From assembly GCF_013402795.1 (NCBI RefSeq), contig NZ_CP058595.1:2830001-2894000 (forward strand): a stretch of 64,000 nucleotides of DNA. Direction: 5' to 3'. Positions 40,488 to 49,357 of this stretch are shown here, piece by piece. The first letter of the stretch is position 1; the number at the start of each line of letters is the position of its first letter. The stretch is from Costertonia aggregata (lineage in GTDB: Bacteria; Bacteroidota; Bacteroidia; Flavobacteriales; Flavobacteriaceae). Made by a program: the position numbers and the translations under genes. The notes below the pieces were generated by a model that was given only the letters and a program-made list of their open reading frames with translations, had not been told where the DNA came from and ran no database searches.

Positions 40488-41420
40488 ATGCAAGACGGAA
40501 TTTACGCAAAATTCAATACGACAAAAGGAGAAATCTTAGTAAAACTTACCCATGATAAAACGCCGGGAACGGTGGGTAACTTTGTCGCTTTGGCAGAAGG
40601 TAACCTCGAAAACAGTGTTAAGCCACAAGGCACCCCCTATTATGATGGATTGAAATTTCATAGGGTTATACCTGACTTTATGATACAAGGTGGTTGCCCT
40701 TTAGGCACCGGTACAGGTGATGCAGGGTATAAGTTTGATGATGAATTTCACCCAGAGCTTACCCATGATGCCCCTGGAGTGTTATCTATGGCCAATGCCG
40801 GCCCTGGAACAAACGGGAGTCAATTTTTCATTACACATATAGCTACCCCTTGGCTAGATAATAAGCATACGGTTTTTGGCCACGTAGAACACGGTCAAGA
40901 AGTTGTAGATGAAATAGCACAAGGTGATGGTATTGAAAGTTTGGAGATCGTACGTGTAGGTGCCGATGCAGAAAACTGGAATGCCGTTGAGGCTTTTAGA
41001 ACCTTTGAAGGTTCACGGGAAAAAAGATTGGCAGAAGAAAAGAAAAATGCGGAAGCCGCCTTGGAAGAGTTGGCCGCAGGTTTTGATAGGACCAGTAGCG
41101 GATTGCGATACAATATCATTCAAAAGGGGAATGGGCCAAAGGCCGAGAAAGGCCAAACGGTATCGGTACATTATGAAGGTTCTTTGACCAACGGGCAGGT
41201 ATTTGATTCTTCCTACAAAAGAAAAGAGCCTATCGATTTTCAATTAGGGGCAGGTCAAGTAATCCCGGGCTGGGACGAAGGTATAAGTCTGCTACAAGTA
41301 GGGGATAAGGCTAGGTTTGTGATACCTTCACATTTAGCATATGGTAGTGCTGGAGCAGGAGGAGTGATCCCACCAAATGCCGTATTGATATTTGACGTTG
41401 AACTGATGAACGTGAAGTAA
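40488..41420 (+). CDS. cyclophilin-FKBP fusion peptidylprolyl isomerase
   Basis: 310 residues, two different prolyl isomerase domains in one chain. Residues 1-160 are a cyclophilin ([13 protein letters not shown] at 57-69, [20 protein letters not shown]), about 165-200 is a charged helical linker, and 205-310 is an FKBP ([55 protein letters not shown]). No signal peptide, so cytoplasmic protein folding. Such fusions recur in flavobacteria. Monocistronic with terminator. Confidence 0.95.
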   Translation: MQDGIYAKFNTTKGEILVKLTHDKTPGTVGNFVALAEGNLENSVKPQGTPYYDGLKFHRVIPDFMIQGGCPLGTGTGDAGYKFDDEFHPELTHDAPGVLSMANAGPGTNGSQFFITHIATPWLDNKHTVFGHVEHGQEVVDEIAQGDGIESLEIVRVGADAENWNAVEAFRTFEGSREKRLAEEKKNAEAALEELAAGFDRTSSGLRYNIIQKGNGPKAEKGQTVSVHYEGSLTNGQVFDSSYKRKEPIDFQLGAGQVIPGWDEGISLLQVGDKARFVIPSHLAYGSAGAGGVIPPNAVLIFDVELMNVK

Positions 41421-41448
41421 ATATCGTATAAAACCTACATAAAGATAT

Positions 41449-41472
41449 AAAGCCCTTTTAGGGCTTTTTTTA
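41449..41472 (+). terminator. intrinsic terminator of the PPIase fusion gene
   Basis: AAAGCCC (41449-41455) pairs with GGGCTTT (41461-41467), loop TTTTA, followed by TTTTT. The TAA of the small minus-strand gene lies at its right edge. Confidence 0.85.
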
Positions 41473-41562
41473 TGTTTTGCCTTTACTGCCGTATAAACTG
41501 GCGACCAGTATGAACAGATTTATAAATATAAGAACCAATAATATGGTCAAAAATGTGGTCAT
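41470..41562 (-). CDS. 30-residue single-span membrane protein (family copy A)
   Basis: ATG 41562, TAA at 41470: MTTFLTILLVLIFINLFILV then ASLYGSKGKT. One membrane span with a short basic tail. Near-identical design to the next gene upstream at 41635 (MTTFFGILFILLFINALLLA) and to the N terminus of the protein at 26279. A second ATG two codons upstream (41568) is possible. The start context and tandem duplication support a real gene; function unknown. Confidence 0.65.
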   Translation of the reverse strand: MTTFLTILLVLIFINLFILVASLYGSKGKT

Positions 41563-41634
41563 GTGCATGGTATTAAGTCCAAAGAGCAAAGCTCTTTATG
41601 ACAGAACAGCCCAAACGGAAAATACCCTACTTTT

Positions 41635-41724
41635 TTAACGTTTTTTGGCTTGATTAAGGCTAACCGCCAAAAGTAAGGCATTAATAAACAATAGTATGAA
41701 TAGAATCCCAAAGAAAGTAGTCAT
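41635..41724 (-). CDS. 29-residue single-span membrane protein (family copy B)
   Basis: ATG 41724, TAA at 41635: MTTFFGILFILLFINALLLA then VSLNQAKKR. The first 22 residues span the membrane and a basic tail follows. It sits 73 bases upstream of copy A on the same strand. Shared residues with copy A: M-T-T-F, I-L, L-x-F-I-N, S-L and a Lys-rich end. Confidence 0.65.
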   Translation of the reverse strand: MTTFFGILFILLFINALLLAVSLNQAKKR

Positions 41725-41823
41725 AAAAGATTTGTGTTAAACGGGGCAAATAAAACTGTTTAATCTTTAGAGACGGTATTGTGCAAAAGGTTGCGTGAAA
41801 GTTCAACAAAAAATATAATACCA

Positions 41824-41850
41824 TAAAAAAGCCCGCTCATTTGAGCGGGC
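41824..41850 (-). terminator. intrinsic terminator of the cold-shock gene
   Basis: On the minus strand GCCCGCTCA pairs with TGAGCGGGC (41831-41839 with 41842-41850), 2-base loop, followed by six T. Confidence 0.88.
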
Positions 41851-41877
41851 TCTGTATCAAAAAAATTAAATCGTTAC

Positions 41878-42072
41878 CTAGTCTACTACTTTCACATTAA
41901 CGGCGTTCAATCCTTTTTTACCTTGTTGTAGTTCAAATTCTACAACGTCACCTTCTCGTACTTCGTCGATTAAACCGGAAATGTGTACAAAGTGATCTTC
42001 GTTCGAACCATCTTCAGTGATAAAACCATAACCTTTGGAATCATTGAAGAATTTTACTGTTCCTTTACTCAT
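41878..42072 (-). CDS. cold-shock domain protein
   Basis: 64 residues, the standard CspA size. Both RNA-binding motifs are present: KGYGFIT (RNP1) and HFVHIS (RNP2). Binds single-stranded RNA/DNA and opens RNA structures, in the cytoplasm. A 108-base gap to the peroxiredoxin gene upstream gives room for a 5' leader. Strong terminator follows. Confidence 0.96.
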   Translation of the reverse strand: MSKGTVKFFNDSKGYGFITEDGSNEDHFVHISGLIDEVREGDVVEFELQQGKKGLNAVNVKVVD

Positions 42073-42180
42073 AATAAAAAAATTAAAATATTAAATTAAG
42101 CTGCAAAGATACTCTTTAATTGTTTAACTATATGATTTTTTGATAATTATATTACAATCTATGAAAGAAAGATATAATTG

Positions 42181-42819
42181 TTAAAGTGTTGGATCTGGTG
42201 TCATTCGCAAATAAGGCTTTATTTCGTCAACACCTTTATCAAACATTTCTTTAGCCTCTGAAGTTGATATTGCCGGACTTACCACGACATCCTGACCGTT
42301 TTCCCAATTGGCGGGAGTGGCCACTTTATGATAGGCCGTTAATTGTAAGGAATCTATAACACGCAGGAGTTCGTAAAAATTACGTCCCGTAGATGCGGGG
42401 TAGGTAAGGATTAATTTTACAGTCTTGTCTGGAGCTATAATAAATACTGAACGTACCGTAAGGTTGTTGTCTGCATTGGGGTGAATCATATCATACAGAT
42501 CAGAAACTTTTTTGTCCTCATCGGCTATAATAGGGAAGTTTACCGTGGTTTGCTGAACTTCATTGATATCTTTTATCCATTCGGCATGTGATGCAGCTCC
42601 GTCAACACTCAATGCCAACATTTTTACATTGCGTTTATCAAACTCGTCCTTAAATTTTGCTGCCGTACCCAGTTCAGTGGTACAAACCGGAGTAAAATCT
42701 GCAGGATGTGAGAACAGGATTCCCCATCCGTCGCCTAAATAATCATATAAATTAATGCTGCCCATTGAGCTGTCTGCTGTAAAATCCGGAGCCTTATCGC
42801 CTAAACGTATTGTTGCCAT
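42181..42819 (-). CDS. 1-Cys peroxiredoxin (Prx6 type)
   Basis: 212 residues, longer than 2-Cys peroxiredoxins and with the Prx6-like C-terminal extension. Peroxidatic Cys in HPADFTPVCTTELG; Thr and Arg of the active site are present (RSVFIIAPDKTVKLIL). Reduces peroxides; no resolving Cys is seen in the usual positions, so an external thiol is needed. Cytoplasmic. Divergent from the YfiT-like gene. Confidence 0.94.
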   Translation of the reverse strand: MATIRLGDKAPDFTADSSMGSINLYDYLGDGWGILFSHPADFTPVCTTELGTAAKFKDEFDKRNVKMLALSVDGAASHAEWIKDINEVQQTTVNFPIIADEDKKVSDLYDMIHPNADNNLTVRSVFIIAPDKTVKLILTYPASTGRNFYELLRVIDSLQLTAYHKVATPANWENGQDVVVSPAISTSEAKEMFDKGVDEIKPYLRMTPDPTL

Positions 42820-42925
42820 TGTCTTTTTTTTAATGAAATTAATTATCCTATAAAATTAGTAGATTAATATATTGGGAGCATATCTTTTTGGTTAAAAATC
42901 TATTAAAGTTTCTTATTTTTAATTT

Positions 42926-43465
42926 ATGGAAAGTATGGAGAGTTTACAATATCCCATAGGTCGTTTTAAGCGCCCCGGTGCTATTACCGATGTTCAAGTG
43001 AAAGATTGGATAGCGATGCTGGAAGATTTACCCGAGCGCTTGGAGCGACTGGTCAAAAACTTAAATGCTGAACAGTTGGATACGGCATATAGACCGGGTG
43101 GATGGACCGTTAGACAAGTGATACACCACATAGCGGATAGCCACCACCATAGTTATACTAGGTTTAAATGGGCTTTGACAGAAGATAAACCTGTAATCAA
43201 AGCGTATCGAGAAAAAAATTGGAGCGATCTTTTTGATGCAAAAACCGCTCCCATACAATTGTCATTGAATTACTTAAAGGTGTTGCATGCAAAATTAGTG
43301 TACTTGTTGAAGGGGCTTTCCAAGAGCGATATGAAATTATTTTATATTCATCCAGAAGATAACAGCATGGTTGCCCTTGAGGAAAATATTGCCAAATATG
43401 CATGGCATGGTAGCCATCATTATGCCCATATTGAAGGTTTGCTAAAGCGACAAGGATGGCTTTAG
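42926..43465 (+). CDS. YfiT/BstA-like metal-dependent DinB-superfamily protein
   Basis: 179 residues. DinB-like four-helix bundle with the three expected metal His: VRQVIHHIADSHHHSY and AWHGSHHYAHI, plus the YPIGRFKRP beginning of the YfiT group. In Firmicutes and others such enzymes use bacillithiol for thiol transfer; the same could hold here. ATG 42935 is an alternative start. Overlaps the convergent GNAT gene by 4 bases. Confidence 0.9.
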   Translation: MESMESLQYPIGRFKRPGAITDVQVKDWIAMLEDLPERLERLVKNLNAEQLDTAYRPGGWTVRQVIHHIADSHHHSYTRFKWALTEDKPVIKAYREKNWSDLFDAKTAPIQLSLNYLKVLHAKLVYLLKGLSKSDMKLFYIHPEDNSMVALEENIAKYAWHGSHHYAHIEGLLKRQGWL

Positions 43466-43989
43466 ATGGTTTTTACCATAATGTACATAGCTTTCTCCGG
43501 TTCAATGACATTTTCGAAAGGTATTTTTGTTTTATCAAATATTTCAAATCCGTTTTTTAAGTAAAATTTCAAAGCGGGCCCCTTTTGCATGGTATCTAAC
43601 CAAAGTATGGTTTTATGCAGTTTGTTGGCCCTTAGCGTGAGAAATTGTATTGCCTTTTTCCCAATGCCTTTTCCTGTAAATTCTTTGAGAATATAAATTT
43701 TATCTATGTATAACGAATCTTTGGCAGTGTAGTTTTTCAAGGGTTTGTTTAAGGTGATCTTTAGTATTCCGACCGGTTTTTTACCATAGTGTATGATAAA
43801 TAGTATGGTGTTTTCATCTTTTTCTTCCTGTTGCAAAACAGCCTGCGTGAAACTGGTTAAAATGTAAGGAGAAGAGTCGCCATTGGGCCAAAGGTGTAAA
43901 TAATGGTCGTTGTATGCTTTTGCGCCCACATTAATATAGGTTGGATAGTTATCAACGGTAAGTGGCTCAAAGTGTATAATGTTCTTCAT
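43462..43989 (-). CDS. GNAT-family N-acetyltransferase
   Basis: 175 residues. GNAT fold with the acetyl-CoA loop (LKEFTGKGIGKKAIQFL: Q/RxxGxG/A variant) and YLKNGFEIFDKTKIPF near the end. Substrate not predictable. Six bases downstream of the cupin gene on the same strand, so the two form an operon. Convergent with the YfiT-like gene. Confidence 0.88.
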   Translation of the reverse strand: MKNIIHFEPLTVDNYPTYINVGAKAYNDHYLHLWPNGDSSPYILTSFTQAVLQQEEKDENTILFIIHYGKKPVGILKITLNKPLKNYTAKDSLYIDKIYILKEFTGKGIGKKAIQFLTLRANKLHKTILWLDTMQKGPALKFYLKNGFEIFDKTKIPFENVIEPEKAMYIMVKTI

Positions 43990-43995
43990 TGAAAC

Positions 43996-44316
43996 CTATA
44001 CTTTTTCCCCTCCTTCCGGACCGTAAAATAGCACCCATGTGGAAAAATCGTTCGTAAAATTCTCAAACCGATGTTCAACACCGGCAGGGACAAAAAGAAA
44101 ATCCCCTGCCTTGAACGAGGTTCGAGTACCTCCATTCAAAAATTCGCCGCTACCGGACACAATAACATATACTTCATCCCTAGTGTGGGGCTGTTGTAGA
44201 TCTATCTTTTCTGGTTGGTATATCTCGACCGATAAACTACCATGTTCAAAGAGGTTCAAAAACGGTGAGTTGGTCTTGGCAAGTAGGGCCATAGCATCTT
44301 TACTATCAATTTTCAT
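43996..44316 (-). CDS. cupin-domain protein
   Basis: 106 residues, a single cupin barrel. Metal-binding motif 1 is reduced (SGSGEFLNGGTRTSFKAGDFLFVPAG), motif 2 has EHRFENF; thus only some of the usual His/Glu ligands are visible. Possibly a small enzyme or sensor; unknown role. Upstream member of the cupin-GNAT pair. Confidence 0.8.
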   Translation of the reverse strand: MKIDSKDAMALLAKTNSPFLNLFEHGSLSVEIYQPEKIDLQQPHTRDEVYVIVSGSGEFLNGGTRTSFKAGDFLFVPAGVEHRFENFTNDFSTWVLFYGPEGGEKV

Positions 44317-44361
44317 AATCGGTTTTTACTTTTTGGGTAAGTAGTGATTTTTTTGATTTGA

Positions 44362-44922
44362 TTATTGGTCAACCCATTTGATATTACATCCTATACTGGG
44401 TTTTTGGTTTTTGGCTATTTCTTTACCATCCAATAGATTATCCATAGCGTCACGTAAATCCTTCCCTGTCAAAGGTTTTCCATTCCCGGGTCTGGAATCA
44501 TCCAGTTGTCCACGGTACACTAATTTTAAATCGGAATCGAACAAATAAAAATCAGGCGTGCAGGCCGCATCATAGGCTTTTGCCACTGCCTGAGTCTCAT
44601 CGTACAGATAAGGAAACGTATAATCCTCTGCTTTGGCTTTTAATTTCATGTATTTTGGGCCATCTTGGGGATAATTTTCAACATCGTTGCTTGAAATGGC
44701 CACAAAACCAATACCCTTGGGTTGGTATGTTTTTGCCATTTTTGAAATTTCGGGATTTACATGCACCACAAATGGGCAGTGATTGCAAATGAACATGATC
44801 AGCGTTCCCTTTTTTCCTGTAAGCGCATGTAGGTTCACTGTTTTATCCGTTACTGTGTCCAGTATGTTAAAATCCGGGGCAACCGTTCCCAGTGCCAACA
44901 TATTGCTTTCCGTTCTTGCCAT
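44362..44922 (-). CDS. AhpC/TSA-type thioredoxin-fold protein
   Basis: 186 residues without signal peptide. Thioredoxin fold with active site MFICNHCPFV (Cys-Asn-His-Cys), GFVAISSNDVENYP, and late Cys in ACTPDFYLF. Typical of the family annotated as thioredoxin family/redoxin in flavobacteria. Probably a cytoplasmic thiol reductase or peroxidase; partner unknown. Same strand as the cupin gene but 45 bases away. Confidence 0.87.
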   Translation of the reverse strand: MARTESNMLALGTVAPDFNILDTVTDKTVNLHALTGKKGTLIMFICNHCPFVVHVNPEISKMAKTYQPKGIGFVAISSNDVENYPQDGPKYMKLKAKAEDYTFPYLYDETQAVAKAYDAACTPDFYLFDSDLKLVYRGQLDDSRPGNGKPLTGKDLRDAMDNLLDGKEIAKNQKPSIGCNIKWVDQ

Positions 44923-45069
44923 TTCTCAAATTTTAGCTTAAAGTTAAGTGTATTTATTTTGTTGGTCGTTGCTTTGCGGTATTTTTTGTAGACTAGATAA
45001 CCTATGAAAATGATTGTCGTATTTTTAAGGTGGATGTCTTATCTTCATCATAATTGAAGGAAAATTGAT

Positions 45070-46107
45070 TTGAGTAAAATATCATATGCCGTACTACGAT
45101 TAATTATACGATGCGCCTTACGTCTCTATTTTACAAAAATCAAGATCAATGGCCTGCAAAACATTCCAAGGGACAAACCGGTCCTTTTTGTACCTAACCA
45201 TCAGAATGCTCTTTTGGATGCCCTTTTGATCGTAACCCATAACCGAAGAAAGCCTTATTTTTTGACCCGTTCGGATGTTTTTAAGAGCAGAGCGCTAAAA
45301 CGTGTTTTTAGTTTTCTCCGAATGCTGCCCATTTATCGTATTCGTGACGGTAAGGATGCATTGGCCAATAATCATGCAATTTTTGATAGGTGCTCCGAGT
45401 TACTGAAAAAGAACAAAACTCTGGTCGTTTTTCCGGAAGCCAACCATAATCTGCAAAGAAGGGTTCGCCCGTTGAGCAAAGGTTTTGTTCGAATATTACA
45501 CACAGCATTGGTGCAAGAACCAAATTTGGATATTCAACTGATCCCTATTGGGTTCAATTATAAAGATGCCAAGGTTTTTCCGGATAGTGTTGCTGTGTAC
45601 TATGGCAAACCGATTTCGGTCCAAAAAGAATATGATATAAATAGTGCCTTTCGTAGCACCGCCAGATTAAAAAAAATGGTAAGTGATGATTTGCAACAAT
45701 TGACCACCCATATTCACGCCCATGATTACGAAAAAACAATAGCGGTCTTGGATGCCTTAGAACCGGATTATTTAGACCCAACGACCACAAATAGACTTTT
45801 ACAGGATATAGAACTAAAAAAAGTTGCCCTGTCCACATCTCAAAAAAGAAAAATTAATATCGGTAAACCCCTATTTTGGGTATTGAATTTCCCCGTACTA
45901 TTGTTATGGAAACATGTAGTATTGCCTAAGGTACCTGAAGACGAGTTTAGGAGCACGTTCCGGTTTGGTTATTTTTTGCTGTTCTATCCTTTATATTGTA
46001 CGCTATTACTTATTTTTTTTGGTTTAGCCTTCGGGTATATGATTGCTGCAATGTTTGTGTTAGTACTTTTTATGTTTAATTGGGGGTATGTGAAATTTAA
46101 ATATTGA
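45070..46107 (+). CDS. lysophospholipid acyltransferase (PlsC family)
   Basis: 345 residues, TTG start. Acyltransferase domain with the catalytic VPNHQNALLDALL (H-x4-D) and FPEANHN motifs in residues 40-160; two to three hydrophobic spans at the C terminus (after about 275). Adds an acyl chain to glycerol-phosphate lipids or a similar acceptor at the inner membrane. Similar longer PlsC-like proteins are common in Bacteroidota. Not in an operon. Confidence 0.88.
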   Translation: MSKISYAVLRLIIRCALRLYFTKIKINGLQNIPRDKPVLFVPNHQNALLDALLIVTHNRRKPYFLTRSDVFKSRALKRVFSFLRMLPIYRIRDGKDALANNHAIFDRCSELLKKNKTLVVFPEANHNLQRRVRPLSKGFVRILHTALVQEPNLDIQLIPIGFNYKDAKVFPDSVAVYYGKPISVQKEYDINSAFRSTARLKKMVSDDLQQLTTHIHAHDYEKTIAVLDALEPDYLDPTTTNRLLQDIELKKVALSTSQKRKINIGKPLFWVLNFPVLLLWKHVVLPKVPEDEFRSTFRFGYFLLFYPLYCTLLLIFFGLAFGYMIAAMFVLVLFMFNWGYVKFKY

Positions 46108-46302
46108 AATATCCGGTCATTTTTTAACCAACCTTTTGAATTAGCATGATCAAAGTGTCAATAAAACTACAAAGTGGCACAAAACTTTTGTTATCCAACT
46201 CATTTTGAAACAAATGTTCGGGCTTGTCACAAAATTGAAAACCACTAGAATCTAAGCTTATTTATTTCGATTTTTTTATACCTTCTAATTTTTGAAATCC
46301 TG

Positions 46303-48816
46303 TTACATCAGCCCACCAAAGAAAATGGCATTCATCAACAATTTGTTGGTACCGTACCAAAATGCCCTAAAATTGGTGTTGTCAGTAAAGAGGATTACAC
46401 GCCCTTTGCCCATACGATCTACTTTGAACGGCACACTGTTTTTTATGAGTTCCAGATTTTCCTCGGAAATATACCCGCTTTGTAATGGGTTGTTGGTGTA
46501 TTGAATCGGATTATCGTAGCTATCCTTTTCCGGCTCCAAATAAATATTGGTATTTCTAAACAAGGACAAACGGTCTTTGGAATATCCAAAATTGATAGGG
46601 TGGGATCGGTCCAGTTTCGCCTCGAAAATAGCACCTCCGGTTACTTGGGCACCACTAAAATCGTTTCGTTGCTCAAAAGATATATTTTTGGCAACCAAGG
46701 TGTCTTTTTTGAACGTCAACTTTAGAAAATCGTTGGCATTCAGCCAATTGGCTACATTTCTATAGCCGATGAGGGTTCCGCCATCCTTTACCCATTCTTT
46801 TAATTTTTTTGCCTCGCTTTTGCCCAATCTACCACTAGGGATGATTATATCGGTATAACTGCTTAGGTCTGTCCGTTGAAAATCCTTGGTGTCCAACTTT
46901 GTTATTTTCATATCATAACGTGTATCGAACAAATGCCAAATCTCCCCGGCATCATAGGAACGTATGCCTTCGCCTACCAGCATGGCCACTTTTTGTTTGC
47001 CGATTGGGTCAAAATCGTTACTTCCTAAATCAATGCCTTTGGTAAGTCCTGTACCCACTGCCGTTATCTGAATTTTACTGTCTTGGGCAACTTTAGATAA
47101 AAAGGTATACAGATCAGTGGCATTCATGTTTTGGTTTTGCACCGGAACCATAATCGTACCGTAGTCATAGGTCTTGCCCTGCAGCGTAAATCGGGATTTG
47201 GCTACTTTGGCCCGTATGCCTTTCTGCGTAATGGTATTCAAGGCTTTAGGGGTGTAATATTCATGCCATTCGAACAAATATGCATAGTTGCTCTGTTGGT
47301 CTACACGGCCGTTTAAGGGTTGAAAATCGGTTATTTCCGGGCCAGCATTTGTCAAAGAGGTACTTTCGGTATAATCTATATTAAAAGCTAACGGAAAGGT
47401 CCAAGCCGATATATCGTAAAAAAGACTGTCGGTAAAAGTGGTTCGCTTTTCGAACATGGCCTTTATGAGCCTATGGTTTTTTTGATTCATGGGCACTACA
47501 TAGCTACTTTCCTTTTTGAATGGTTTTCCGTCGATTTTGGCATCGTTGGAAAGCTCATGGAACTTTATTTTGTGCCTGTTGAGGATTTCGGCCAAATGCC
47601 ATGCTTTTGCAGCATCTTTAGCATCCCCGAAAATGATGGCTTTTGTTTTGCTTTTTGCTGCTTCTTTTGCGGCAGAGGTATAAAAATCCCTTTGGTATCG
47701 TAGTATTTTGGACCGCATGTTCTTGGCCGCTTCTATCGTAGATAGCGCTGTGGTAAATTGATTGCGTATGGTAAACGGAAAAGTCAATATACCATTTTCA
47801 CTTTCTTGAATATGCCCCCTAGAGCTGCCTTGCTCGAACAAAATACCTATGCTGCCATTCACATCGGGAAAGGTAGAGCCTTTGCCATAGTAGTAGTCAT
47901 CATAGTTTTCTTCCGAATAATACAGGGAGCCTATTTTGTCAAGCGCTTTGGCATGATAGGTGCCTATTTCTGCGGTCAACTCCTGATTTATTTTTGGGGT
48001 CAATGGATGTACGCGTGTTGGTTCCCCTGGTTGAAAAAAGAAAGTGGAATTGGTTCCCATCTCGTGGTGGTCCGTTAAAATATTGGGCATCCATTTGTGA
48101 AAGCTTTCAATTCGTGCCCTACTTTCCGGTAATTGTACCGGTAGCCAGTCACGGTTCATATCAAACCAGTAATGATTGGTGCGACCGCCTGGCCAAACTT
48201 CGTCATATTCCCTATCATTGGGGTCGGCGTTTAACTGAATGCTCTTATTTGTGTTGGCCCAGTAGGCGAAACGTTGCAGCCCGTCGGGATTAAACGACGG
48301 ATCCAATAAAATTACCATGTTATTCAATAATTCCTCAATTTCAGGGCCCTGCGCTGCGGCGAGATGATAGGCATAGGCCAACCCGGCATTGGAACCGCTG
48401 GGTTCATTACCGTGAATAGAAAATCCTTGATAGACAACTATGGGCATATTATCTATATCGGTAGAAATGCTTCCGTTTTCGGTTAGGGCGACGTGCTCTT
48501 GTCGAATTTGTTCTATGTTTTGATGGTTTTTAGGCGAGGTAATGGTCAACAACAATATGGGCCGTTCTTCAAAAGTTTCCCCACGATTCTCAATGGTGAT
48601 GCGGTCGCTAGCTTTTGCCAAAGTCTGCATATAAAACATGAGTTTGTCATGGGTTACGTGCCATTCGCCAACCTCATGCCCTAGTATTGATTTTGGTGTG
48701 GGAATGCTTTCGTCATATGTTACGTCTTGGGGCAAATAATAGTCCAAACCTACACTTTCCTGGGCGTAGGCATTCAAACTAATCGTAACAGTTAAAAGAA
48801 ATAGTATTTTTTTCAT
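46303..48816 (-). CDS. M14 zinc carboxypeptidase, secreted
   Basis: 837 residues, signal peptide ending SLNAYAQ. Peptidase M14 catalytic domain in the first 380 residues: zinc ligands in FSIHGNEPSG (His-x-x-Glu) and a His in ILTDHHEMGTN, substrate-binding Arg in NRDWLP..ESRAR, catalytic Glu in GILFEQGSSRG. The C-terminal part includes a GATase1-like fold (GKQKVAMLVGEGI, IIIPSGRLGKSEAKKLKEWVKDGG). Periplasmic or secreted peptide trimming. Single gene. Confidence 0.92.
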   Translation of the reverse strand: MKKILFLLTVTISLNAYAQESVGLDYYLPQDVTYDESIPTPKSILGHEVGEWHVTHDKLMFYMQTLAKASDRITIENRGETFEERPILLLTITSPKNHQNIEQIRQEHVALTENGSISTDIDNMPIVVYQGFSIHGNEPSGSNAGLAYAYHLAAAQGPEIEELLNNMVILLDPSFNPDGLQRFAYWANTNKSIQLNADPNDREYDEVWPGGRTNHYWFDMNRDWLPVQLPESRARIESFHKWMPNILTDHHEMGTNSTFFFQPGEPTRVHPLTPKINQELTAEIGTYHAKALDKIGSLYYSEENYDDYYYGKGSTFPDVNGSIGILFEQGSSRGHIQESENGILTFPFTIRNQFTTALSTIEAAKNMRSKILRYQRDFYTSAAKEAAKSKTKAIIFGDAKDAAKAWHLAEILNRHKIKFHELSNDAKIDGKPFKKESSYVVPMNQKNHRLIKAMFEKRTTFTDSLFYDISAWTFPLAFNIDYTESTSLTNAGPEITDFQPLNGRVDQQSNYAYLFEWHEYYTPKALNTITQKGIRAKVAKSRFTLQGKTYDYGTIMVPVQNQNMNATDLYTFLSKVAQDSKIQITAVGTGLTKGIDLGSNDFDPIGKQKVAMLVGEGIRSYDAGEIWHLFDTRYDMKITKLDTKDFQRTDLSSYTDIIIPSGRLGKSEAKKLKEWVKDGGTLIGYRNVANWLNANDFLKLTFKKDTLVAKNISFEQRNDFSGAQVTGGAIFEAKLDRSHPINFGYSKDRLSLFRNTNIYLEPEKDSYDNPIQYTNNPLQSGYISEENLELIKNSVPFKVDRMGKGRVILFTDNTNFRAFWYGTNKLLMNAIFFGGLM

Positions 48817-48854
48817 GTTGGTTTAGTTAAAAAAGTATTTATGTATGTGGTATA

Positions 48855-48889
48855 AAAATAAAAAACGACCCTTGTTTATAAGGGTCGTT
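48855..48889 (-). terminator. intrinsic terminator of the DUF3276 gene
   Basis: Read on the minus strand: AACGACCCTT pairs with AAGGGTCGTT (48864-48873 with 48880-48889), followed by TTTTTTATTTTT-like T runs. Confidence 0.85.
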
Positions 48890-48911
48890 ATCATTTTTTT
48901 AAGATAATTCT

Positions 48912-49280
48912 TTAGATATCATCAAAACTTACATCGGTAAAGCTACCTTCTGATGATTCGGTATTCTCGTTAGGCTCTTCTTTTTTAAAATCCTTTTGGT
49001 GCCTTTCTGAGATTACTTCGGTGCCTTTGGCATCTATAATGTAATCCATCATTTCTTCTGTAAGCTCCCTAAAGCCTTCAAAATCCTCTTTATATAAATA
49101 GATTTTGTGTTTTTTGTAATGAAAAGAGCCATCTTCGTGTGTAAATTTTTTACTCTCCGTAATGGTCAAATAGTAGTCTCCAGCTTTTGTACTTCTAACA
49201 TCAAAAAAATAAGTTCTTCTCCCCGCACGTAAAACTTTGGAATAAATTTCTTCCTGATCTATTAAATCTTTGTCGCTCAT
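48912..49280 (-). CDS. DUF3276 (PUR-domain) protein
   Basis: 122 residues. The DUF3276 family is related to the PUR-alpha nucleic-acid-binding fold. Marks: EEIYSKVLRAGRRTYFFDV, DYYLTITESKKF, KHKIYLYKEDFEGF, EEMMDYI; acidic, disordered C-terminal tail. Probably binds single-stranded DNA or RNA in the cytoplasm. Single gene with a terminator, upstream of the M14 peptidase gene. Confidence 0.93.
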   Translation of the reverse strand: MSDKDLIDQEEIYSKVLRAGRRTYFFDVRSTKAGDYYLTITESKKFTHEDGSFHYKKHKIYLYKEDFEGFRELTEEMMDYIIDAKGTEVISERHQKDFKKEEPNENTESSEGSFTDVSFDDI

Positions 49281-49357
49281 TTGTTTAATCTATTGTTAGT
49301 AAGTTGCTGAATATTCTATCAAAAATGAAAAAAAAAAGGGAATGTCACAACATTTTT

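Noticed and set aside
46174-46192. Sigma-54-like sequence TGGCACAAAACTTTTG upstream of nothing in particular
   Set aside because: The -24 half fits but the -12 half reads TTTTG rather than TTGCA, and no gene starts downstream on that strand.
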